Numbered from the stretch's first letter, positions 1 through 6,904 are shown. The stretch is 8,719 nucleotides of DNA from Rhodospirillaceae bacterium (GCA_029883045.1 JAOUJU010000066.1:1-8719), one strand, 5' to 3'. Translations and numbers: made by a program. Notes: generated from the sequence alone by a model not told the origin.

Positions 1-2
1 CT

Positions 3-197
3 GAAATTATGCGTTTTCCAGCGCCGCCGGAAATATCATTTGAAGATGCTTTGCGCGATATGAGCGACATGAACAAAACCTTCTGGGCTGATAATCGATT
101 AGTCAGCAATCAACGCATTAAGGAAGAATTGGGCATCACCTTAAAATACCCAACTTACCGCGAAGGCCTGAAAGCAATTTTTGAAGCGGGCGGTTGA
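3..197 (+). CDS. C-terminal end of an SDR-type NAD-dependent epimerase/oxidoreductase (5' truncated by window)
   Basis: This is the last 64 codons of a gene that begins before the window; the frame is open from base 3 and stops at TGA 195-197. An ATG at 9-11 is in frame, but the protein reads as a family C-terminus and not as a complete small protein. The segment with VSNQRIKEELG followed by YPTYREGL resembles the tail of atypical short-chain dehydrogenases of the NAD-dependent epimerase/YeeZ kind, where a substrate-side helix precedes a final YPxYREGL-like stretch. The Rossmann fold and catalytic residues lie outside the window, so the reaction cannot be assigned. The gene converges on the carbonic anhydrase gene with only 13 bases between the two stop codons and no visible terminator. 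The family call is moderately sure; the substrate is unknown. Confidence 0.65.
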   Translation, partial: EIMRFPAPPEISFEDALRDMSDMNKTFWADNRLVSNQRIKEELGITLKYPTYREGLKAIFEAGG

Positions 198-210
198 TGG
201 CCCCAATAGA

Positions 211-846
211 TTAGTCAATTTTTTTGAACGATTTTTCTTCTGGATCGTAGGAAAGCAATGTTCCTTCAACAATATCTAAATACCAACCGTGCAAGGTTAA
301 GCGCCCGTCATTAACCCGTTCGGCAATGAACGGAAACGTCATCAAGTTTTCAAGCGATACTAAAACTGAATTTTTTTCACAGCACCTAGCTTCGGTTTCC
401 TCGTCGGCATCGGGCATTTCTTTTTTGGTGCGAACGTAGGCTTCGGCCGCGATGTTGGCCCATGGCCCAACAAAATGCCACGGCACATGTTCACCTTTTT
501 GTTCTTTTATCATCGCATTAATACCGGCGCAGTGGGCATGGCCAAAAACAATTACGTGCTCAACCCCAATACCGCAGACCGCAAATTCCAGTGCCGCACT
601 GGTGCCATGGTGGGAATCATCGCTGACAAATGGTGGAACAAGGTTCGCAACATTGCGAATAGAAAAAATATCACCCGGTTCTGCTTGCAATACGATTGCT
701 GGATCAACCCGAGAATCCGAACACGCTATTACTGCAATGCTAGGTTTTTGTCCGCCGCGTATTAATTTTTGATAAAGCGGTTTGTTTTTTTCAAAATACT
801 GGCTACGAAAAGAATTAAACCCAAGTATCATGCGGTCGATGCTCAT
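211..846 (-). CDS. beta-class carbonic anhydrase
   Basis: The 211-residue product should catalyse reversible hydration of CO2 to bicarbonate in the cytoplasm, supplying bicarbonate for carboxylation and pH balance. The zinc site of beta-carbonic anhydrases is complete: the CSDSRVDP motif gives Cys42, the Asp44-Arg46 dyad follows, and GHAHC gives His103 and Cys106 in the H-x2-C arrangement. The C-terminal GWYLDIVEGTL motif near residue 187 is also typical of the family, and the length is normal for bacterial members. The start is ATG 846-844 (minus strand), which overlaps the stop of the upstream hydrolase gene as ATGA, so the two are probably transcribed together and translationally coupled. 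It could be called can or cynT by similarity, but no cyanase context is present, so no symbol is given. No missing active-site residue was noticed. Confidence 0.93.
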   Translation of the reverse strand: MSIDRMILGFNSFRSQYFEKNKPLYQKLIRGGQKPSIAVIACSDSRVDPAIVLQAEPGDIFSIRNVANLVPPFVSDDSHHGTSAALEFAVCGIGVEHVIVFGHAHCAGINAMIKEQKGEHVPWHFVGPWANIAAEAYVRTKKEMPDADEETEARCCEKNSVLVSLENLMTFPFIAERVNDGRLTLHGWYLDIVEGTLLSYDPEEKSFKKID

Positions 847-1643
847 GCGGTTTCCTCAATTGTTTTTAACAAACCATCAAGCGTGGCTGTCATGCGGTTC
901 AGGTCAGATGCTTCTGATAAGCGGTGATTGCCGTTTTTTATAAACTGTATTTCAACATCGTCCGAAGTTATTTTTTCTTGAATACGCAGTGCCGTTTGCC
1001 ATGGGACGTCTGCGTCTTTCATTCCCTGGATTAATCGCAACGGGATAGAAATATTTATTGATTGTTGCAACACCAGATTGTTTTTTCCATCATCAATAAG
1101 CGCCTTGGTTATTATATAAGGATCACCATGATCGTAACAGTTTTCAATTTCAATTCGCCCGTTTTTTTGCATTTGGGATATTTGCGCATCGCTAAGCTCG
1201 CGCTCCATCATGTCTTGGGTAAAATCAGGTGCCGCGGCTAAGCCCAATAAACCTTTGATGCGCGAACTTACTTTCAGGGCGGCCAGCAGCATTATCCACC
1301 CACCCATTGATGATCCCACCAATACAACGGGCCCTTTGCTCAAATTTTCAATGGCAAAAATTGCATCGCGCGCCCAGTCGCTAATGGTTCCATCTTCAAA
1401 CCTGCCAGACGATTGCCCGTGGCCGGTATAATCAAAACGTAAAAACTGGCGGCCTTCGTTTTTGCACCAATTTTCCAGCGCTATTGCCTTGGTTCCGTTC
1501 ATGTCAGAGCGAAAACCACCCAAAAAAACAATCCCGGTAGATTTTTCAACTAGGCTTGCAGGGGTTAAATGATACGCAATTTTTGAGCCATCAGCGGGGC
1601 TGAATGCAAATGATGGCTCAGATGTGGTATTGTTATAAGTCAT
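843..1643 (-). CDS. alpha/beta hydrolase, ABHD10-like serine esterase/thioesterase
   Basis: This 266-residue protein has an alpha/beta-hydrolase layout: a strand ending in FLGGF near residues 40-44 (oxyanion region), DYTGHGQSSG at 71-80, and the nucleophile elbow GSSMGG at 110-115 with Ser112 as nucleophile. The probable acid is Asp210 in GMKDADVPW, and the probable general base is His240 in NGNHRLS. The combination of FRSDMNGTKA, GSSMGGW and GMKDxxVPW recalls the family of ABHD10, the mitochondrial depalmitoylase/acyl-glucuronide esterase, whose relatives are common in Alphaproteobacteria. The bacterial substrate is not known from sequence. No signal peptide or membrane segment is seen, so it is likely cytoplasmic. 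It is the first gene of a two-gene minus-strand operon, its TGA overlapping the carbonic anhydrase ATG by four bases (843-846). No strong Shine-Dalgarno precedes its ATG at 1643-1641. Confidence 0.85.
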   Translation of the reverse strand: MTYNNTTSEPSFAFSPADGSKIAYHLTPASLVEKSTGIVFLGGFRSDMNGTKAIALENWCKNEGRQFLRFDYTGHGQSSGRFEDGTISDWARDAIFAIENLSKGPVVLVGSSMGGWIMLLAALKVSSRIKGLLGLAAAPDFTQDMMERELSDAQISQMQKNGRIEIENCYDHGDPYIITKALIDDGKNNLVLQQSINISIPLRLIQGMKDADVPWQTALRIQEKITSDDVEIQFIKNGNHRLSEASDLNRMTATLDGLLKTIEETA

Positions 1644-1695
1644 AATTTTAACACTTGTTTCTGGACAGTTTGATTATGGCACTGTAACCCTAGAC

Positions 1696-1725
1696 TTAAT
1701 ATGTATTTGGCCCACTACCTATAAT
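1696..1725 (+). promoter_or_regulatory. candidate promoter for the glycosyltransferase genes
   Basis: Within the 145-base divergent region 1644-1788, a perfect -10 box TATAAT lies at 1720-1725. The best -35 is TTAATA at 1696-1701 (4 of 6 matches to TTGACA), giving an 18-base spacer. Transcription would start near 1732, about 57 bases before the GTG of the first glycosyltransferase. An ACAGT...ACTGT inverted repeat at 1665-1669/1681-1685 lies upstream and could be an operator or chance. No convincing minus-strand promoter for the hydrolase gene was found in the same region. Assignment is by eye only. Confidence 0.45.
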
Positions 1726-1788
1726 AAATGACAGATTAACCGCTGGGCATTATTGTCGGTAAAATATAAAAAAGCAGGTTTTTAGAAC

Positions 1789-3027
1789 GTGAACAACAAT
1801 AACACTTTTATCGATAGGATAAAAAGGGCGCCAGCAACCGAAGGGTTGGGCGATAAATCGTCTTTCGCCGATATGCCCGGTAAAACAATTTTGCAGGTTT
1901 TACCTGCCCTTGGCTCAAGCGGCGGGGTAGAGCGCGGAACAATTGAAATTGCAGGGTGCATTAACGATATCGGTTGGCGATCTTTGGTTGCTTCAAATGG
2001 TGGTGCTAGGGTGCATCAGTTGGCGCGCGCTGGGGCCGAACATTTTGAATTACCGCTTCATTCTAAAAATCCCATAACCATGTGGCTTAACGTTGGGCGT
2101 TTGGTAAAGCTAATCAAAGCTGAAAAAATTGATTTAGTTCATGCCCGTTCACGCGCACCAGCGTGGAGCGCGTATCGGGCCTGCAAAAAAACTGGCGTAC
2201 CTTTTATTACAACATTTCATGGAACCTATGGTGCGCGCGGTGAACTGAAGCGTTCATACAACAGGGTAATGACCAAAGGCGAACGGGTAATTGCAATTTC
2301 CAGCTTTATTGCTGGGCACCTAAAGCGGATTTACGGCGTTGCGGCTGAGCGTATTCGTGTAATTCACCGTGGTGTTGATATTGCAACTTTTGACCCAATC
2401 AAAGTAAGCGCCGAACGTGTTGTGCAATTGGCAAGCGCGTGGCGCCTAGAAGAAGGCCTGCCCGTGGTTATGTTGCCCGGGCGCCTTACCCGGTGGAAGG
2501 GCCAATCAATTTTTATTCAGGCAGTTGCTCGCTTGGGGCGCAAAGACATACGTTGTGTGCTAGTTGGTTCAGATCAGGGCCGCAGTGGCTATCGTAAAGA
2601 GCTAGAAAAACAAATAAGCAAACTAGATTTAGATGGCGTTGTTCGCATTGTTGATAATTGTGATGATATGCCAGCAGCATATATGCTGGCCGATGTTGTA
2701 ATTTCGGCATCAACCGACCCGGAAGCCTTTGGCCGCATAGTGACCGAGGCCCAAGCCCTTGGCCGCCCAATAATAGCGCCCGATCACGGCGGTGCCCGCG
2801 AAACCATTATTGATGGCCAGACCGGATGGTTAGTTGAACCGGGTAACGAAGAACAATTAGCAAAGGCCATTGGTCAGGCCCTTGATTTGAACAAAGACGT
2901 AAGGCAAAAAATGGCCGAAAGTGCCATGAAAAATGTGCGTGAAAATTTTTCCAAGGATTCAATGTGTGCTAAAACGCTTGATGTTTATCGCGAAGTATTT
3001 ATTGAACGGAAAAAAACCACCACCTAA
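1789..3027 (+). CDS. family 4 glycosyltransferase (GT-B fold), probable envelope glycan/LPS enzyme
   Basis: The 412-residue product reads as a retaining GT4 glycosyltransferase that moves a sugar from a nucleotide donor onto a growing glycan. The N-terminal acceptor domain starts with TILQVLPALGSSGGVERG at 33-50, a hallmark of this subgroup, followed by HARSRAPAW at 118-126 and FHGTYG at 143-148. The C-terminal donor domain starts at about 226, with GRLTRWKG at 231-238, where the basic pair should contact the donor phosphates. It carries the EX7E motif (Glu312 and Glu320 in PEAFGRIVTEA). The chosen start is GTG 1789; an in-frame ATG at 1873 would remove a poorly conserved-looking 28-residue N-terminal stretch but has no clear ribosome site. 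A modest GCAGG lies ten bases before the GTG. The gene is 58 bases ahead of a family 9 glycosyltransferase, suggesting a joint role in lipopolysaccharide core or related glycan assembly. Acceptor and sugar are not determinable. Confidence 0.88.
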   Translation: MNNNNTFIDRIKRAPATEGLGDKSSFADMPGKTILQVLPALGSSGGVERGTIEIAGCINDIGWRSLVASNGGARVHQLARAGAEHFELPLHSKNPITMWLNVGRLVKLIKAEKIDLVHARSRAPAWSAYRACKKTGVPFITTFHGTYGARGELKRSYNRVMTKGERVIAISSFIAGHLKRIYGVAAERIRVIHRGVDIATFDPIKVSAERVVQLASAWRLEEGLPVVMLPGRLTRWKGQSIFIQAVARLGRKDIRCVLVGSDQGRSGYRKELEKQISKLDLDGVVRIVDNCDDMPAAYMLADVVISASTDPEAFGRIVTEAQALGRPIIAPDHGGARETIIDGQTGWLVEPGNEEQLAKAIGQALDLNKDVRQKMAESAMKNVRENFSKDSMCAKTLDVYREVFIERKKTTT

Positions 3028-3085
3028 ACAAAAGCTGCAAACCAATTGCCAGCACACCAGTTTAAATGGTTCTTAAAGGGGCAGC

Positions 3086-4078
3086 ATGGAACCGTCAGAA
3101 AAAAATAATATAAATATTCTTGTTATAAAGCTTGGTGCTATGGGTGACTTCATTCAGGCCCTCGGCCCGATGGCCGCCATTCGCAACCATCACGCAAATG
3201 CGAACATAACATTGCTTACCACTGCACCGTATGTTGAATTGGCAAAAGCAAGCGGGCTATTTAACGAAGTATGGGTAGATCAGCGACCAAAGCTTTATGA
3301 AATAAAAAAAATTCTTGAATTTCGTAAACGGATTTTGAAAAAAAATTTCCTCAGGATTTATGATCTACAAACATCAGATCGCAGCGGGTTTTATTTTCAA
3401 CTGTTGAGTCCATGGCTTAGGACCATACTGGATCCATTTTGGGAAAAATGGAAAATGCCAGAATGGTCAGGCTCTGTTAGTGGTGCATCACACCCCCACA
3501 CCGACCCGGCACGCGCATTTTTGCATACGGTTGAACGCCAAAAAGAACAATTGGCTATTGCTGGGATAAATGATGTCCCAAGCGCAGATCTTTCATGGGC
3601 AGCGTCGGATATTTCAGCCTTTGCCATAAATGGACCATATGGTCTTTTGGTGCCGGGTGGTTCAGCCCATCGTCCCGATAAACGCTGGGCAATAGAAAAC
3701 TACGTAGAAATTGCCAAAAGAATGATGGCCCAGAACATAACCCCGGTCATTATTGGCTCTGAGGCCGAGCGGGGCATTTGCATAATTATTGAACGTGACG
3801 TGCCGGGCTCTTTAAATCTTTGTGCCAAAACCAGCCTTGTGGATATTGCCACGCTTGGTCGTGGGGCAGAGATTGCGCTGGGAAATGATACCGGGCCGAT
3901 GCATATAATTGCTACTGCTGGTGCACCTTCGGTGGTGGCATTTTCATCTGAAAGTGACCCAAAACTTTGCCAGCCACGGGGCAAAAGGGTCAAGGTCGTC
4001 AGGCGCGATGATTTGAAGATGCTTTCGGTGGGTGAGGTCTGGACCATACTCACACTTATGCGCGAAACCCCCAGATAG
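3086..4078 (+). CDS. family 9 glycosyltransferase, ADP-heptose:LPS heptosyltransferase-like
   Basis: The 330-residue product matches the layout of GT9 enzymes such as WaaC, WaaF and WaaQ, inverting GT-B enzymes that add heptose to the lipopolysaccharide core at the cytoplasmic face of the inner membrane. The N-terminus ILVIKLGAMGDFIQALGPMA (11-30) contains the conserved K-x-G-x-x-GD loop; Asp21 corresponds in position to the proposed catalytic Asp of WaaC. The donor domain has LLVPGGSAHRPDKRW at 187-201 and the family signature GNDTGPMH at 266-273. The ATG is preceded by AAAGGGG at 3075-3081. The gap to the preceding GT4 gene is 58 bases with no terminator, so the two are probably one operon. 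Two runs of eight A bases occur at 3304-3311 and 3338-3345. Whether the donor is ADP-heptose or another sugar cannot be read from the sequence, so no symbol is given. Confidence 0.85.
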   Translation: MEPSEKNNINILVIKLGAMGDFIQALGPMAAIRNHHANANITLLTTAPYVELAKASGLFNEVWVDQRPKLYEIKKILEFRKRILKKNFLRIYDLQTSDRSGFYFQLLSPWLRTILDPFWEKWKMPEWSGSVSGASHPHTDPARAFLHTVERQKEQLAIAGINDVPSADLSWAASDISAFAINGPYGLLVPGGSAHRPDKRWAIENYVEIAKRMMAQNITPVIIGSEAERGICIIIERDVPGSLNLCAKTSLVDIATLGRGAEIALGNDTGPMHIIATAGAPSVVAFSSESDPKLCQPRGKRVKVVRRDDLKMLSVGEVWTILTLMRETPR

Positions 4079-4112
4079 CACCAAATAACGCAGATTAGAT
4101 GGGCGCATTTCC

Positions 4113-4140
4113 TTGACAGGGGCTTAAATCCCTCTACATT
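4113..4140 (+). promoter_or_regulatory. promoter for thrS
   Basis: A perfect -35 box TTGACA lies at 4113-4118 and a -10 box TACATT (4 of 6) at 4135-4140, with a 16-base spacer. The start point would be near 4147, giving a leader of about 52 bases before the thrS ATG at 4199. This placement argues against translation starting at the in-frame TTG 4151, which would lie only a few bases from the 5' end. No terminator separates this promoter from the upstream glycosyltransferase gene. Confidence 0.65.
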
Positions 4141-4150
4141 TCGGATTTTC

Positions 4151-4168
4151 TTGCCCTACTTTAGGCAA
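4151..4168 (+). promoter_or_regulatory. hairpin at the 5' end of the thrS leader
   Basis: TTGCC 4151-4155 pairs with GGCAA 4164-4168, and after a bulged C4156 the bases TA 4157-4158 pair with TA 4162-4163, closing a three-base CTT loop. The hairpin would sit almost at the predicted transcript start. It may protect the 5' end or take part in control; E. coli ThrRS represses its own mRNA through anticodon-like hairpins, but this loop contains no Thr anticodon triplet, so a similar mechanism is not supported. Confidence 0.35.
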
Positions 4169-4198
4169 AACCATCAATTAATGAGGCTGCAAAACCAT
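4165..4198 (+). repeat. 10-bp direct repeat before the thrS start
   Basis: GCAAAACCAT occurs at 4165-4174 and again at 4189-4198, 24 bases apart; the second copy abuts the thrS ATG at 4199. The core AAAACCAT recurs at 6168-6175, where it runs into the ATC start of infC. Function unknown; it could be a recognition site in the mRNA or a coincidence of A-rich translation-start regions. Confidence 0.5.
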
Positions 4199-6112
4199 AT
4201 GATTTCTCTTACGCTTCCCGATGGCTCGAAGCGCACATTTGATGCCCCCGTAACCGGGCTTGATGTTGCTGCCGACATCGGACCGGGACTTGCCAAAGCA
4301 GCGTTGGCTGTACGTGTTGACGGCGAAATGCGCGACCTTTCCTTTTTAATAGAAAAAGACAGTGCCTTTTCCGTGGTCACATCTAAGGACGAAGATGCAC
4401 TTGATCTTATCCGCCATGATGCTGCCCACATTATGGCTGAAGCGGTACAAGAGCTTTACCCCGATGTGCAAGTTACAATTGGCCCTTCCATTGAAAACGG
4501 TTTTTATTACGATTTCGCCCGTTCAGATCCTTTTACCCCGGATGATTTGGTCGTTATCGAAAAGCGTATGCACGAAATAGTAAAGCGCGATGAAAAAATT
4601 GTTCGTTCTGTTCGTCCGCGCGATGAAGCGATTGAATTTTTTAAAGACAAGGGCGAACATTATAAAGCCCAGTTAATTGAATCCATCCCTGCCGGCGAAG
4701 ACGTAAGCCTTTATTCCCAAGGTGACTTCATCGATCTTTGCCGTGGCCCGCATTTACCCAGTACCGGACGTTTGGGCAAGGCGTTTAAGCTGACAAAACT
4801 AGCTGGTGCTTATTGGCGCGGTGATTCAAAAAATGAAATGCTGCAACGCATTTATGGAACCGCCTGGGCCAATGAAAAACAGCTAAGCGAATATCTGCAC
4901 ATGGTGGAAGAAGCGGAAAAACGCGACCACCGCCGTTTGGGCCGTGAAATGGAATTGTTTCATCTGCAAGAAGAAGCCCAAGGATCAGTTTTTTGGCACC
5001 CTAAAGGGTGGACCATGTACCGCATCTTGCAAAACTATATTCGTACCAAATTAGAAAATACCGGATACGTCGAAGTAAACACCCCGCAACTGGTTGATCG
5101 TTCCTTATGGGAAGCATCCGGGCATTGGGAAAAATTCCGCGAGAATATGTTTGTTTCCGAATCCGAAGATAAAATATTGGCGATCAAACCAATGAACTGC
5201 CCTTGCCACGTTCAGATATTTCGCCAAGGGACAAAAAGCTATCGCGACTTGCCGTTACGCATGGCGGAATTTGGCTCGTGCCATCGCAACGAACCATCGG
5301 GTGCGCTGCACGGTATAATGCGGGTGCGCGCCTTTACCCAAGATGACGCCCACATATTTTGTACCGAAGACCAAATCACCGAAGAGACCAAGGCTTTTTG
5401 CGAACTATTGTTAGATGTTTACAAAGACCTTGGCTTTGAAGAAGTAGCAGTTAAATTTTCTGACCGTCCCCCCGTTCGCGCCGGTAACGATGAAACCTGG
5501 GACAAGGCAGAAAATGCATTAAAAGAAGCAACCGAAGATGCGGGTCTTTCATGGACACTTAACCCCGGCGAGGGTGCATTTTATGGCCCCAAACTTGAAT
5601 TTGTGTTGCGTGATGCCATCGGTCGCGATTGGCAGTGTGGCACACTGCAGGTTGATTTTGTTTTACCTGAACGCCTTGATGCTAATTACATCGGTATTGA
5701 TGGTGAAAAACACCGCCCGGTAATGTTGCATCGCGCCATTTTAGGGTCGTTCGAACGCTTCGTTGGTATATTGATTGAAAATTACGCTGGGCGTATGCCG
5801 TTATGGTTGGCCCCGGTGCAGGCGGTGGTAACCACCATAACGTCCGATGCTGATGAATATGCAACCGAGGTAATGGGCGCATTGGTTAAGGCTGGATTTC
5901 GCGCCGAACTTGATATCGATAACGAAAAGATTAACTACAAAATACGCAAACATAGCCATGCCAAGGTTCCGGCCATATTGGTTGTGGGTAAACGCGAAGC
6001 CGAAGAAGGCACCGTGGCCTTAAGACGGCTTGGCGGCAAGGATCAAGAAGTCCTTGCGATTAAGGATGCGATTGATATCTTATTGGCCGAAGCAAAAGGA
6101 CCGCTTGTTTAA
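4199..6112 (+). CDS. thrS: threonyl-tRNA synthetase
   Basis: The 637-residue class II synthetase attaches threonine to tRNA-Thr in the cytoplasm. Order of domains: TGS domain (about 1-62), editing domain with HDAAH at 73-77 (His73, His77) and LCRGPH at 180-185 (Cys181, His185) for hydrolysis of Ser-tRNA-Thr, catalytic core (about 243-535), and anticodon-binding domain (about 536-637). The zinc ligands that select threonine are all visible as Cys334 (PMNCPCH), His385 (DDAHIFC) and His511 (MLHRA), and motif 2 carries Arg363 (SCHRNEPSG). These positions agree with E. coli numbering, which supports the start ATG at 4199 (MISLTLPDGS). In-frame TTG 4151 and ATG 4181 lie upstream, but 4151 is too near the predicted transcript start and 4181 has no ribosome site. 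The GAGG at 4183-4186 is twelve bases from ATG 4199, a rather long spacing. infC follows after 61 bases. Confidence 0.98.
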   Translation: MISLTLPDGSKRTFDAPVTGLDVAADIGPGLAKAALAVRVDGEMRDLSFLIEKDSAFSVVTSKDEDALDLIRHDAAHIMAEAVQELYPDVQVTIGPSIENGFYYDFARSDPFTPDDLVVIEKRMHEIVKRDEKIVRSVRPRDEAIEFFKDKGEHYKAQLIESIPAGEDVSLYSQGDFIDLCRGPHLPSTGRLGKAFKLTKLAGAYWRGDSKNEMLQRIYGTAWANEKQLSEYLHMVEEAEKRDHRRLGREMELFHLQEEAQGSVFWHPKGWTMYRILQNYIRTKLENTGYVEVNTPQLVDRSLWEASGHWEKFRENMFVSESEDKILAIKPMNCPCHVQIFRQGTKSYRDLPLRMAEFGSCHRNEPSGALHGIMRVRAFTQDDAHIFCTEDQITEETKAFCELLLDVYKDLGFEEVAVKFSDRPPVRAGNDETWDKAENALKEATEDAGLSWTLNPGEGAFYGPKLEFVLRDAIGRDWQCGTLQVDFVLPERLDANYIGIDGEKHRPVMLHRAILGSFERFVGILIENYAGRMPLWLAPVQAVVTTITSDADEYATEVMGALVKAGFRAELDIDNEKINYKIRKHSHAKVPAILVVGKREAEEGTVALRRLGGKDQEVLAIKDAIDILLAEAKGPLV

Positions 6113-6160
6113 AGCCAAAGGCCCATATTATCTATATACTGAATTTTTGTTGAAACTTTA

Positions 6161-6176
6161 AAGGAGAAAAACCATC
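6161..6176 (+). promoter_or_regulatory. infC: Shine-Dalgarno and ATC start of infC
   Basis: AAGGAG at 6161-6166 is followed after seven bases by ATC at 6174-6176. The frame has a TAA stop at 6159-6161, and the only codons between it and ATC are AGG AGA AAA ACC. No ATG, GTG or TTG occurs in frame until ATG 6276, 34 codons downstream and inside the conserved N-domain. The ribosome site and ATC therefore together fix the start. Confidence 0.9.
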
Positions 6177-6716
6177 CCAAGACCACCGCAAAACCAGCCG
6201 CCGGCACAAAAAGGCCCGCGCATCAACGAAGGTATTACCGCCCAAGAAGTACGCCTAGTTGGCCCCGAAGGTGAAATGATAGGCGTAACACCAGTAGCCG
6301 AAGCAATCACTATGGCCGCTGATTTTGGCCTCGATCTGGTAGAGGTTTCGCCCAACGCCGAACCTCCCGTCTGTAAAATTCTCGATTATGGCAAATATAA
6401 ATACGAGGAACAGAAAAAGAAAAACGAAGCCAAGAAAAAACAAAAAGTAGTGTCGGTTAAGGAAATCAAGCTGCGCCCCGGCATTGATGTCCACGATTAC
6501 GAAGTAAAAATGAAGGCCGCACGCAAGTTTCTCGACAGTGGCGACAAGGTAAAAGTTACCATTCGTTTCCGTGGGCGTGAAATGGCCCATCAGGAGCTTG
6601 GCCTTCAGGTGCTAATAAAAATGCGCGATCAGCTAGAAGATCTGGCCAAGGTCGAACAGATGCCTAAAAGCGAAGGTCGGATGATGACCATGGTACTGGG
6701 CCCCATAGTCCAATAA
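6174..6716 (+). CDS. infC: translation initiation factor IF3, ATC start codon
   Basis: The 180-residue protein binds the 30S subunit, blocks premature joining of 50S and checks start codon-initiator tRNA pairing. The N-terminal domain begins with GPRINEGI at 14-21, followed by VRLVGPEGEMIGV at 26-38 and VEVSPNAEPPVCKILDYGKYKYE at about 56-78. A lysine-rich linker (about 78-92) leads into the C-terminal domain with VKEIKLRPGIDVHDYEVK (95-112) and VTIRFRGREMAHQELG (128-143). Taking ATC 6174 as start gives normal family length and a complete N-domain; starting at ATG 6276 would lose about 34 residues. Atypical AUU/AUC/AUA start codons are a known feature of infC, because IF3 discriminates against them and so represses its own translation. 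The gene follows thrS without a terminator, so read-through from the thrS promoter is likely. It is followed by a strong intrinsic terminator. Confidence 0.97.
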   Translation: MPRPPQNQPPAQKGPRINEGITAQEVRLVGPEGEMIGVTPVAEAITMAADFGLDLVEVSPNAEPPVCKILDYGKYKYEEQKKKNEAKKKQKVVSVKEIKLRPGIDVHDYEVKMKAARKFLDSGDKVKVTIRFRGREMAHQELGLQVLIKMRDQLEDLAKVEQMPKSEGRMMTMVLGPIVQ

Positions 6717-6741
6717 AAACCTTAATTTAAGCCGTTTAATG

Positions 6742-6798
6742 CCCCTAAACTGCCCCCAGACTAGGATATGGTCTGGGGGCAGTTTAGGGGTTTTTATT
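6742..6798 (+). terminator. strong intrinsic terminator after infC
   Basis: A perfect 20-bp inverted repeat (6742-6761 with 6771-6790) encloses a nine-base loop at 6762-6770 and is followed by TTTTTATT. The stem is GC-rich at its base (CCCC/GGGG) and in the middle (GCCCCC/GGGGGC). It lies 26 bases past the infC stop. There is no T run on the opposite side of the stem, so it should act on the plus strand only. It should largely separate infC transcription from rpmI-rplT, which differs from the infC-rpmI-rplT co-transcription known from E. coli. Confidence 0.93.
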
Positions 6799-6865
6799 GT
6801 TGGTTTTTGGCGGTTTTGCCAAATACCACCGCTTAATCTTAAGAAACACCCCAAAAACGCTAAAG

Positions 6866-6904
6866 GGGCCTTGCATAATTGGCCCTGACCGGGCTATAAC
6901 CCGG
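6866..6904 (+). repeat. two inverted repeats enclosing the promoter hexamers upstream of rpmI
   Basis: GGGCC 6866-6870 and GGCCC 6881-6885 flank TTGCATAATT, and CCGGG 6889-6893 and CCCGG 6900-6904 flank CTATAA. As DNA they surround the putative -35 and overlap the putative -10 of the rpmI promoter. As RNA, in any read-through transcript, they would be two short hairpins. Additional weak stems lie just upstream: TTTGGC/GCCAAA at 6806-6823 and CCCC/GGGG at 6849-6868. Confidence 0.5.
6871..6900 (+). promoter_or_regulatory. candidate promoter for rpmI-rplT
   Basis: The -10 box TATAAC lies at 6895-6900 (5 of 6 matches) and the best -35 is TTGCAT at 6871-6876 (TTG matched) with an 18-base spacer. 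The bases after the -10 are GC-rich (CCGGCG, 6901-6906), as in many promoters of ribosome components under stringent control. A start at G6906 or T6907 would coincide with the 5' edge of the first leader hairpin. A promoter is needed in this gap because of the preceding terminator, and this is the best candidate seen. Confidence 0.5.

Noticed and set aside
452..772. Plus-strand open frames inside the carbonic anhydrase gene
   Set aside because: They are shadows of the minus-strand gene, which has a complete beta-carbonic anhydrase zinc site; the plus-strand proteins show no domain.
2670..2690. Inverted repeat GCCAGCA/TGCTGGC within the GT4 gene
   Set aside because: It lies mid-gene in the MPAAYMLADV segment with no associated regulatory context and is probably due to codon choice.
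4151..4198. Longer thrS start at TTG 4151 or ATG 4181
   Set aside because: 4151 would be about four bases from the predicted transcript start, neither has a Shine-Dalgarno, and starting at 4199 places the active-site Cys334, Arg363, His385 and His511 at the same numbers as in E. coli ThrRS.
5632..5648. Near-perfect palindrome GCAGTGTG-G-CACACTGC within thrS
   Set aside because: It encodes the conserved WQCGTLQ segment of ThrRS, so coding constraint is a sufficient explanation.
6105..6140. Possible infC promoter with -10 TATACT at 6135-6140
   Set aside because: The only -35-like hexamer (TTGTTT 6105-6110) is 24 bases away, and nothing suitable lies at 16-18 bases.
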